Shown in pieces: positions 33,505 to 42,680 of a stretch of 64,000 bases of DNA; positions within the stretch are counted from its first letter, which is position 1; each line of letters starts with the position of its first letter. The DNA is taken from NCBI GenBank assembly GCA_022497145.1, contig MU385920.1:114697-178696 (forward strand), in the 5' to 3' direction. A program made the position numbers and the translations under genes. A model generated the notes under the pieces. That model saw only the letters and a program-made list of their open reading frames with translations. It did no database searches and was not told the DNA's origin. Source of the stretch: Rostrohypoxylon terebratum. Taxonomy: Eukaryota > Ascomycota > Sordariomycetes > Xylariales > Hypoxylaceae.

Positions 33505-36020
33505 ATGGCTCCCAACTTTCCTATTACCTCTCGAACGAGAGGGAGACCGGTCATAGCCTTCCTTGCCATATTCTCGTTCTTTGTTCTCGGTGCGATCTTC
33601 ACTGTTAAGATTGGTGGTCCCGTACAGCAACGAGGGTTCGATCTTTCCCACCATGCGGCGCGAGCGAAAATTGCGTCAGAGGCTAAGGTTAGGGCTGAGA
33701 CAAAGGGCGACAAGTACTTGATTGGTGTTGGAAAGGCCGATATCACTGGCCCCGTGGTAGAAATCAACTTCGCGGGATACGCCGATCTCTCGCAAGTCGG
33801 TACCGGTCTTCGACAGCGAATCTTCTCGCGAGCCTTCATCGTCGGCGATGTCAACAACCCGGACGATCGATTCGTGTACCTGGTACTAGACGCGCAGTCT
33901 GGCGATACGGCCGTTAGCTTCGGTATTTTCGAAGGGCTTGCTGCGTTAGGAAGCGAATATTCTGTATACAAAAGGGGGAATGTCGCTGTTACGGGGACAC
34001 ACGCTCATTCTGGACCTGGGGCGTGGTTTAATTACCTGCTCCCGCAGGTCACCAGTCTGGGTTTTGACAAGCAGAGCTACCAAGCTATTGTCGACGGTGC
34101 TGTTTTGTCGATTAAGAGAGCTCATGAATCTTTGACCGAGGTAGGTGAAGTTGCTTATATATTGTAAGATGATGACGCATGACTAATATATCTACCAGGG
34201 ATATCTTGACTTCGGTATGATTCAAACTTGAATTGTCTAAGGCTAAGTCTCTAACAATGTGGACAGGGGCGGTGAACATCACGGACGGCAACCTCAGTCG
34301 AAGTTTATACGCCTATCTGGCTAACCCTGCCGAGGAACGAGCTCAGTATTCGGACTCTACCGACAAGGAGATGACCGTTCTTAGGTTCCAGCGCGCATCT
34401 GATGGCAAGAACATGGGGATATTGACGTGGTATCCCGTCCACGGAACATCAGTTTACCAGAACAGCACTCACGTTACTGGCGACAACAAGGGAGTCGCAG
34501 AGATCATGTTCGAACAAGCTATGGAAGGTGACGATTCTGCCGCGGACGGATTTGTGGCCGGATTCTCTCAGGCCAATGTCGGAGACACTACTCCTAACAC
34601 GTTGGGTGCTTGGTAAGTTTGGATTGGTACGGGTCCTAACTTTCTTGCGAGATACTAATACTAGATAAAGGTGTGACGATGGGTCTGGACAACAATGCAG
34701 CTTCGTCAACAGCACTTGCGCAAATGGCAAGTCGCAAGCTTGTCATGGCCGCGGTCCTCTATTCACAGAGCTCGATCTTGGAATCGCGAGCTGTTACGAA
34801 ATCGGAAAGCGCCAATACAACGGTGCTCGTTCAGTCTATGTAAGTCGCTCACTATATATATATAGGTATATATATAATTAATGCTTACATCTTATTAGGA
34901 TTCACTCGATTCATCCGGTACCGCAGTCGTCGGCTCGACTGTAAAGTCCTTCCATTACTACCACAACATGTCCTTCTGGAACTTCGAGCTCGACAACGGA
35001 ACCACAGTACAGACGTGTCCCGCCGCCCTCGGCTACTCCTTCGCGGCCGGTACGACCGACGGCCCCGGTGCCTTCGATTTCACACAAGCAGACTCGGGGG
35101 AGCCCAGCGCAAGCCCCTTATGGGAATTCGTCAAAGATCTACTTCACGCACCCACCCCACAGCAACAAGCATGCCAGAACCCGAAACCAGTGCTCCTTGA
35201 CGTGGGTGAGATGACGGCGCCGTACGCATGGAGTCCTAACATTATTGATGTGCAACTCCTGCGCGTCGGCCAGTTTGTTATCATTGTCAGCCCTAGCGAG
35301 GCGACAACCATGTCCGGGCGCCGCTGGCGCGCTGCAGTGAAAAACGCAGCTACGTCCGATATCACGGGCACCGACGCCGAACCTAGAGTCGTGCTAGGCG
35401 GCCCCGCGAACACGTACGCGCACTACCTAGCCACGCCCGAAGAGTACGGGGTCCAGCGATACGAGGGCGCGAGCACGCTATTCGGACAGTGGGAACTACC
35501 CGCATATATCAACCTAACCGTCGGCGCGATCCAGTACCTCGCGCACGACTCCACATCCTCGCCGGACCCGGGCCCAACACCCCCGGACAACAGGAACGCG
35601 AGCTTAAGCTTCATCACCGGCGTCGTGCAGGACAACGCACCGCCGGGAAAGTCCTTCGGCGACGTGACGGTGCAGCCTGCGTCTAAGTACGCGCGCGGCG
35701 CCGTCGTCAACGCGACTTTCGTCGCGGCGAACCCGCGGAATAACCTCCGTCTCGAGGGCACCTTCGCGGCGATCGAGAAACAAGATAGCAGTTCCGGGAA
35801 CTGGACACAGGTGCGCGATGATCAGGATTGGGGATTGGTGTACACGTGGACGCGCACGGATTCCGTGCTGGGGTATAGCACCGTCACGATTAGTTGGGAG
35901 ACTAGCGACGATGACGTGCCGGGGGTTTATCGCACGAGGTATTTTGGCGATAGTAAGGCGTTGATCGGGGGCGCTATTACGGCTTTTGAGGGGGTTAGTG
36001 GGAGTTATACGCTTTCGTAG
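33505..36020 (+). CDS. Neutral/alkaline ceramidase
   Basis: Five exons (33505-34140, 34199-34214, 34267-34612, 34671-34839, 34899-36020) give 762 residues. The enzyme hydrolyses ceramide to sphingosine and fatty acid. A single hydrophobic segment at residues about 17-33 acts as signal or membrane anchor. Then come the family motifs: IGVGKADITGPVVEINFAGYA at about 74-94, GTHAHSGPG (zinc ligands), WYPVHGTSVY, THVTGDNKG, the hexapeptide region (residues 323-328) and a C-terminal beta-sandwich domain with VVNATFVAANPRNNLRLEGTF. Exon 2 is a 16-nt microexon coding GYLDF; it is needed to restore frame. The active-site hexapeptide reads GDTTPN, with Thr326 where animal and bacterial enzymes have the nucleophilic Ser of GDVSPN. 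The DNA (gacactactcct) leaves no ambiguity. Overall family assignment is secure; activity is less so. Confidence 0.93.
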
Positions 36021-36411
36021 AAAATGGGGAGGATGTGGATGGGGGAATGGTACCTAAGGTTGGGGAATTAGGACTTAGGTGTGGAGGGGGGATGAAGGAA
36101 ATAATAATGTTAGGAGACTTGCTTATAGCTAGCTACTTGCGGTTTATGGGCGATGGTGATGATAGACCGCGGGGATTGGTACATATGCATAGTATATCTC
36201 ATCACTACTTGGCCGCCGTCGGTATATGAACCTTACCTTAATCAATAACTCATGATTGTATGATTGGAAATGGACACATCGTTAGAAGGTAGTTTTCCAA
36301 GTGTATTGATATTAATTATGTTTTTCGGTTTGACTACAACGTGCATCGCGTAGCCACTCATTTCTCATTTCATTACTTATCTACATATAACTCTATACCT
36401 CCTGCGTAGCA
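36021..36411. other. Convergent 3' intergenic region
   Basis: 391 bp between the ceramidase stop (+) and the helicase stop (-). No feature recognised. Confidence 0.6.
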
Positions 36412-39400
36412 TCACTCAGGCGGCCTCTTCACAGTCAACTTGAAAGGCTTCTTCAACGGATCCATCGGCGCGATCCCGCTCCGCCCTAGCTTATCCGGCC
36501 TCTGCACGCTGTTGCCGCCCCTCCACTCGACCTTCGGTCCATTGTTCACCGTCGTCGCGTGGAAGCTCCGAGCCGGCCGCGTCGGCTCGTCCGGCAGCTC
36601 TTCGTTCTCTTTCTCTGCTCCGGCGTCGGATTTTACTTCGTCCGGGTGCGGTTTGCTGGGGGAGCTAGAGAAGCAGGCGTATTGTTTCGGTTTGGATGGG
36701 AGCTGCGGCTGTTGTTGTTGTTCTTGGGGCGTCGTTGTCTGCGTTGACGTGTAGGTCGTGTTGGTGGGTCTGGTGGACAGTTTGGAGGAGCCGAGCTTGT
36801 GGTTCGCTAGGTCGGGCGCGATGGTCGGAGGCGGCTTTGCTGGCTGGATGTTGTCGAGTGAGGAGGGTAGAGAGACGTGTCTTGTCAGTTGCCCACGGCC
36901 GCGCGGGATGTCGTAGGGGCGAGGGGCGTTTCGAAGTTTTGAGATTGCCGGGGCTAATGTTTCCTCGGCTTGCTTGGATTTATCGTGGTTCGTTATGTTG
37001 TACCCGTACCCTACCAAACTCCTCTGTGAAGGGGCTTGGTTGGTTGGGGGCCTTCTCCGTGCCGCCCCCTGGGGCTTGGGCGCAGGTTTTGCAGCTTCAG
37101 CAGCGGCAACGTTCGCCATGTGAGCCCCGGCTGTGGTAAAACCCGACTGTGGAGCTTGCGGCACTGTAAATGAAGCAGACCTTTGCATCGTCGTTTGGTA
37201 AGGGGCTGCCCAGCCTTCGACTGATTTCTCATCTACTTTAACACTAGGGTGGCTAGTTTTTTGTCGTTTATTCTGCCCTGGACGCTGATCGAAACGTTGG
37301 TTTTGGCCTTGGTTTCGCGCCGTATTCGAGGACTCTCCATTTTGGCTTGGGTCGAGTGCGTAGATGTTGTCCTCTACGGGTGTCATCGCAGGTATATCCT
37401 TGTATATAACGTCTTCTGAGGGAAGATCTCTCTGCAGTATCCTGGCTATTTCCGTCATTACCGATCGGTCGAACGACGGTCCTCTTTTGAGGAAGTTTGA
37501 AGACGATAGCTCCTGAATGAAAGGAGACAGTTTGGTGTTTTCTTGGCTACCCAACTTGTTCTGGGGGCAGCTTAGGTAAAGTAGGACTTGAGCTCGAGTC
37601 ATTGCCACATATAGGAGGCGTCGTTCCTCAGCCCTATCCTCAGATCGCAGATGCGGAATAGATCCATCGTAGACCGCAGGAATAAAGACGACGGGCCACT
37701 CTAGGCCCTTGGCAGCATGTATTGTAGAAACTACAACTTGAGGTTTTGTTTCCTTATCTTTTTCATCGGTCTGTTTATCAGCCGCCAGCGAAACATTAGC
37801 TAAGAATCGTGCTAGTATGTCATCATCCGGCATTTGTGTAGTATCTTCGAGAAGTGGAAGTAGGTCCTCTTCTGGCTTATCCTGATGCATGAACTCCTTG
37901 ACTAGGTTCACGAATTCTTCAACGTTTGCCCATCGTAGTTCCCATCCCGGACCATGTGCCTCTGCTAAATATCTCTCGAATCGAAGGTCTTTGAGCAGCT
38001 GTATGATGACGTCGACCAATCCAGCGGGGTCGCCATTTTCTGGTCGTAGCTTATCCCGCAAATTGTGAATTAGCTTGAAAAAGCCCCCGCGGAGCTTCTG
38101 TTCTGTCTGTGGTCTAATAGTCGTCGTTGCCTTTCGAGTGCCCTTGAAATGTTTGTCAAGTAATTGCCAGAGACTCATAGCATTGCGTTCGGCTTCTTCT
38201 AATAGAGATGCTATAGTGACGTCACCGACACCTCGCCTCGGAACGTTTATGATGCGCGCAAGCGCGTCGTTGTTATCAGGCTGATGAACAACCCGCAAGT
38301 AGTCCAAGATTATCTTGATTTCGGCTCGTTCGTAGAACTTGAAACCGCCGACCATCCTGTAAGGTATCCCTTCTCTGCCGAGCGCGGATTCAATGTGCCT
38401 TGATAGCGCGGCCGACCGAAGCAATATGGCGATATCGTCAGTTTTCACCATATTGCCGGACATTATCCTGATTCGCTTGATCTCTGAAACAATCCACTCT
38501 GCTTCAATCATAGGATTCTTCAACATCCGAAGGACGGGCCGAGTACCTCTAGCGTGAACGGGCAACAAGGCTTTCTTGTATCTCTCCTTATCTTGTTGGA
38601 TAACTTTCAAAGATACATCGAGAATGGAGCTCGACGATCTATAGTTTTCCTCTAGGGATATTTCGTCGGTGCCGGGAAAATCACGAAGCAGGCGATGGAG
38701 ATTTCTTATTTCTGCCGATCGCCAGCCGTAGATGCTCTGATCCGGATCACCAACTATCGTTATCCGCCGATTCTTCTGAGCGAAAAGTTTCATCAGATCA
38801 TACTGGACACCGTTTGTATCTTGATACTCGTCGATCAAGACAGTCTGGATGTTCTTAACACAATCTGGGTATTGACGAAGCAGATCAACGCAGCGAATAA
38901 GAAGATCATCGTAATCGAGCAGATTCGACCGTTCCAAATGGGTTTGGTACTCTTGGAAACATTCCTCCATTATTTGGGACTTCATGACATTGTCACCTTT
39001 GCCTTTCGTTTGCTTCTCGTCGGATGTTCCCTTTGCTTTGCGTTTACTGATCCAGTCACGAGCAGCAGCGGGGTCGAGCTGATCTCTTAATCTCTTGCAT
39101 ATGCGCTTGAGAATAGCCCTCGAATCGGAGTCATCCGCGATACCAAACTTGGGGTCCAGCCCGATACGTTTGCCATATATAGCCAAATATTTGCGAGCGA
39201 TGCTGTGAAAGGTTCCGAGTATGATACTCTTTTCGCGTCCATCTCCAAGTGCCTGACCGAGACGGAATTTCATTTCATTGGCTGCCTTGACGGTGAACGT
39301 CGCGACAATGACGTCGCGCGGTCGGATGCCAACATGATCGATAAGCCAAACGACTCGGATTGTGAGTGTGTGAGTCTTGCCACTTCCGGGACCAGCCAAA

Positions 39401-39489
39401 ATAGCGACAGTGGATGCCTGAGAGGTGACAGCACGAGACTGTGCCTGGTTCAATGATCTTAATAAATCATTGCTACTAGGACTAGACAT
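36412..39489 (-). CDS. srs2: UvrD/Rep-type ATP-dependent DNA helicase, Srs2 homologue
   Basis: A single uninterrupted exon of 1025 residues from the ATG at 39489 (MSSPSSNDLLRSLNQAQ); the frame extends 32 residues further upstream, but the later ATG directly precedes the conserved Q-motif (LNQAQSRAV). Superfamily 1A helicase motifs follow in order: Walker A LAGPGSGKTHT (about 31-41), Walker B LIDEYQDTN, motif III GDPDQSIYGWR, motif IV EENYRSSSS, IIAxxxVPRRGVG, motif V VSTIHAAKGLEWPVVF, and motif VI RRLLYVAMTRA. Srs2 is a nuclear anti-recombinase that strips Rad51 from single-stranded DNA. The C-terminal 350 residues are disordered and Gln/Pro-rich, as expected for the regulatory tail that in yeast binds Rad51, PCNA and SUMO. 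Its last block (GGNSVQRPDKLGRSGIAPMDPL) may be a conserved interaction motif. Confidence 0.93.
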   Translation of the reverse strand: MSSPSSNDLLRSLNQAQSRAVTSQASTVAILAGPGSGKTHTLTIRVVWLIDHVGIRPRDVIVATFTVKAANEMKFRLGQALGDGREKSIILGTFHSIARKYLAIYGKRIGLDPKFGIADDSDSRAILKRICKRLRDQLDPAAARDWISKRKAKGTSDEKQTKGKGDNVMKSQIMEECFQEYQTHLERSNLLDYDDLLIRCVDLLRQYPDCVKNIQTVLIDEYQDTNGVQYDLMKLFAQKNRRITIVGDPDQSIYGWRSAEIRNLHRLLRDFPGTDEISLEENYRSSSSILDVSLKVIQQDKERYKKALLPVHARGTRPVLRMLKNPMIEAEWIVSEIKRIRIMSGNMVKTDDIAILLRSAALSRHIESALGREGIPYRMVGGFKFYERAEIKIILDYLRVVHQPDNNDALARIINVPRRGVGDVTIASLLEEAERNAMSLWQLLDKHFKGTRKATTTIRPQTEQKLRGGFFKLIHNLRDKLRPENGDPAGLVDVIIQLLKDLRFERYLAEAHGPGWELRWANVEEFVNLVKEFMHQDKPEEDLLPLLEDTTQMPDDDILARFLANVSLAADKQTDEKDKETKPQVVVSTIHAAKGLEWPVVFIPAVYDGSIPHLRSEDRAEERRLLYVAMTRAQVLLYLSCPQNKLGSQENTKLSPFIQELSSSNFLKRGPSFDRSVMTEIARILQRDLPSEDVIYKDIPAMTPVEDNIYALDPSQNGESSNTARNQGQNQRFDQRPGQNKRQKTSHPSVKVDEKSVEGWAAPYQTTMQRSASFTVPQAPQSGFTTAGAHMANVAAAEAAKPAPKPQGAARRRPPTNQAPSQRSLVGYGYNITNHDKSKQAEETLAPAISKLRNAPRPYDIPRGRGQLTRHVSLPSSLDNIQPAKPPPTIAPDLANHKLGSSKLSTRPTNTTYTSTQTTTPQEQQQQPQLPSKPKQYACFSSSPSKPHPDEVKSDAGAEKENEELPDEPTRPARSFHATTVNNGPKVEWRGGNSVQRPDKLGRSGIAPMDPLKKPFKLTVKRPPE

Positions 39490-41123
39490 GACTGCAATTT
39501 CTCGTCTCGTTCGTTGAGGAAATAATTCAAAAAAAAAGGACGAACCATCAGCAAAGTCATAGTTCGTCGCCGTCATCAATAACATGGCAGGGGTTAAGAA
39601 GTGGGTAAACGCGTACTTACAACTTACAAGGGTGAAGGGGAAAGACGCGACCAGCTGGCAGGGGCTGTTTTTACTAGATCGGGCATTTTAGGAACCGATG
39701 GATGTGTCACTTGCAGAGCGCCAGGTCAGGTGACCAGATCTTCAATTCCGTACCAATACATGACTTTATTGGCTCATATTTACAAAGTGCGTAGCAATTT
39801 CCTGAGACGAATGAGCCGCTCTTGTCATATTTCTAAAGCGCATCTAAATATACTGCGTAATAGAGTTTGCTGTTTCCAAAAGATCCATGGACGTGTAACT
39901 CGAACTTACAGCCAATGAAACTAATTGATGGCTTACGTGTTCAGGCAAGGGGTACATACTACATAGTAGTAGTACCTATGTAGCACTGACCTAGCATTTC
40001 GTATTTCGTACGCTTTAGTAATCCCGGATCCGAAATCACACAACGAAATCATCATCTCCAGTTGCATTATTATGTATTATTATCATCTCCAATTCATATT
40101 CGAAACAATCAGCCAATCCTAGCTTCGATGAACAAGGTCTGTGAGGAACAATCGTTTCTTCCCACCGGGGAGTTTTTTAGGTTATCGAGGATAATAACAG
40201 AGATCTTAAGAGAAACGTTCCGCATAATGATGTGATTTCCTTGCCGCCGTTCATCTTCCCATCACTTACATTCATCGGTATCGTCGGTATTATCGGTACT
40301 ATGTAGCAAGGGATATTATCATTCGAGAGGCGTTTTCGCTCATCACTTCGCAAAACATTTGCAAAGTCACATTGGTACCGTCGTCGTCACTGAGATCTGA
40401 TAAGTTGGAGGATGTGACGAGATTAAAAGAGGAATGGCTAGCACTTTTTATCAACGACGTTTAAGGCTTGGTCGCTATGGCTAGAGCAAACAATCACCAT
40501 TTTCCCTCGCTAGTGCCAACAGTAAACCCCCCTCTACGCGATGCCTGTATGCTATCGTCGTAGTTGGGGTCCAACCACGCCTCTGTCGGTAGAGATGGAT
40601 TGGACCAATCGGCGGTCGTAGAGGCAGAGTGACCTGCAGAAGCGCAGGGGGAAAGGTGAGAGTGGCGGCGGGGTCGCTGATGTTGTGGAAGTTGACCGCC
40701 AATCATGTTCGACTTTCGGGTAGTTGGCGCTTAACTCCCTGTCGTTCCGATGTTCTTATCCAACCAGAATGGGAAGAACGGCATCAACCATTACCATTTG
40801 CAAAGATGAATTTGGCAATCTATCACCCTCACTGGGCGTTTTCCCTGGGGCCGGTCATGCAAAAAGCCAAGTACCTAGAAGCGGTCGACGAGTGAGAGGC
40901 CAGTTCACACCACAAGCGCCAAAGTTCGCATGTTAGCATTGCGGATTTCGGTCCACTTCGATACACTGCCGAACATCACCAGCCGCTATATACCCTTTGT
41001 CCTCCCGACTTTGTGTCTGACCTTGCCAAATCTCCATCAGGATGTGTTTCGATTGATCCGTCAGGAGGTTTGACTAAGGAGTCGGGATATAGTATCATTT
41101 CATGACGATCCGGGTCACACACA
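39490..41123. promoter_or_regulatory. Divergent region between srs2 and the membrane-protein gene
   Basis: 1.6 kb between two divergent start codons. Short frames on both strands have no recognisable protein character; I see no repeats of note. Confidence 0.5.
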
Positions 41124-42680
41124 ATGCAACTGGTGCTTTATAGCAAGCATTCCTCGCTTCAGTTTGTGCTACTTCTGTTTTTCTCTTCATTCCCTCCTTT
41201 TTGTTCTGCCGGTGTGATACAAGACCTTCACAGCAATTACTACGATCCGTCGCCGTCAGCGGAAGACGGCCCTTCACTCTCGGCTGGAGCCTTGAGAAAT
41301 ACGAAATACCTTCCCGCGCAGATTGGTGGCATAGTTGGATCATATGCTTTTTCACTCGTTGTAGTTGCTGCTCTTCTTCTTATCTTAGCGAAGAAACGTC
41401 GCGAACACCTCTCAGCCGGAGAAGAAGACCTTGACAACCAGTACCCATATTATACATTCGCTTTTCAGCCACCTCAACTTGCAGGTGCTCAAAATCCTCA
41501 ATACGGCCTTGATCCGCCCAAGTCACCTATCAAGAATTTCTCGTACCCGACACCTCCAACACCGTTATCCGCAACAGGGCCGACAAGCCCAACAAGCCCT
41601 TACATTGTTCCATCGCTTCATTCTACCAGTACCCTTGGTGTCAATCCATTAGTCGACCCACGAGTCGTAGCAGCAGATCGCGAAATGGCGCAACAACAGT
41701 TAGAAGAGATGTATAGGCTCGTGATGGAGCAGGAGGCCGCGAAGGAAGCAGGTATTACCTTAGACCAACCCCCGGCACCGCTGCCGTCCCAACAGCAACC
41801 TCCAAAGCAGGGTATCCTAAAGAGGGGCAAGAACAAGCCCGCAAGCCTAGATCTTCAAGCTGGGGCAGAGAAGCCTCAATCCAGAGCTTCTTCTATCTTG
41901 TCTGCTTTTAAGTCTCCTCGAAAGAAGAATGTGAAAGGTATTAGTATTTCGTCGCCAATCATGACACCGATGTCAGGTACCTTTCCACGCCACGAAGAAG
42001 AGGAAATGAGCTCGATTCCTCCTCGTCATTACGCACCTGCATCCCCGCCCCCGATTCCAACAGATCAGGTTCCGTATGCACGGGCCAGTCGGCAGCACCC
42101 GTCGATGGCGCCCATCACTCCCCCAGATATCTCGCCAGAGAGCACACAGAGTATTGACGAGCGGTTGGGTCATATGCGCAATAACTCGCAATATACAGAG
42201 CCTGACCCCGTCTCCGCCGTCTCAGCTATTTCGGACCGTTCCACGGCGCCGCTTGTTGGCTTACCTTCGTCGCCAAAGCCAGGGGTGAACAGATTCCCTT
42301 CCCTACCAGCGTCCCCAAAGCCTGGTGCAACGTTTCCAACCTCACCCCGGTCAGAGCAGTCCTTCTCGCGACCCAATGCGCCGTCAGCCGTGCGAACTGG
42401 TGGGACACTTCCGCTACGAGCTTACGAGCCCGCCCTGAGCTCGCCTTCCGCACAGACAACCAAGCAGACAACGTTCGAGAGGACGATGCCTCTATCACCG
42501 TCAGGATTACGGACTCCCTGGACAGGCGCACCAGTGCCTTACACTCCGTATCAACCATTTTCACCGGTGGTTCCCATCACGCCATCGTTGGTGACCAAGG
42601 CAGACCGGAAGAGGATGAAGCAGTTACAACCCAAGACACCAACCATGGAGATGGTGAAGAGCGATGACGAAATGTGGTAG
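41124..42680 (+). CDS. Single-pass membrane protein with Pro/Ser-rich cytosolic tail, unknown function
   Basis: One uninterrupted exon of 518 residues. The N-terminus has a hydrophobic stretch (about 12-28, ending CSAG) like a cleavable signal peptide. A short extracytoplasmic segment follows, then a transmembrane helix at about 68-90 (IGGIVGSYAFSLVVVAALLL) stopped by KKRREH. The remaining 425 residues are Pro/Ser/Thr-rich with SPxx and TPP motifs, repeated SSPKPG/ASPKPG elements and basic clusters such as KSPRKK. This topology fits a type I cell-surface or stress-sensor-like protein, but no ligand-binding or kinase domain is visible and I do not recognise a family. The tail's SP/TP sites suggest heavy phosphorylation (inference). 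Long frame, sensible topology and codon use support a real gene. Confidence 0.8.
   Translation: MQLVLYSKHSSLQFVLLLFFSSFPPFCSAGVIQDLHSNYYDPSPSAEDGPSLSAGALRNTKYLPAQIGGIVGSYAFSLVVVAALLLILAKKRREHLSAGEEDLDNQYPYYTFAFQPPQLAGAQNPQYGLDPPKSPIKNFSYPTPPTPLSATGPTSPTSPYIVPSLHSTSTLGVNPLVDPRVVAADREMAQQQLEEMYRLVMEQEAAKEAGITLDQPPAPLPSQQQPPKQGILKRGKNKPASLDLQAGAEKPQSRASSILSAFKSPRKKNVKGISISSPIMTPMSGTFPRHEEEEMSSIPPRHYAPASPPPIPTDQVPYARASRQHPSMAPITPPDISPESTQSIDERLGHMRNNSQYTEPDPVSAVSAISDRSTAPLVGLPSSPKPGVNRFPSLPASPKPGATFPTSPRSEQSFSRPNAPSAVRTGGTLPLRAYEPALSSPSAQTTKQTTFERTMPLSPSGLRTPWTGAPVPYTPYQPFSPVVPITPSLVTKADRKRMKQLQPKTPTMEMVKSDDEMW

Noticed and set aside
39490..39585. 32-residue N-terminal extension of the Srs2 frame to an ATG at 39585
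   Set aside because: The extension lacks conserved character and the ATG at 39489 sits directly before the Q-motif; the earlier ATG remains possible.
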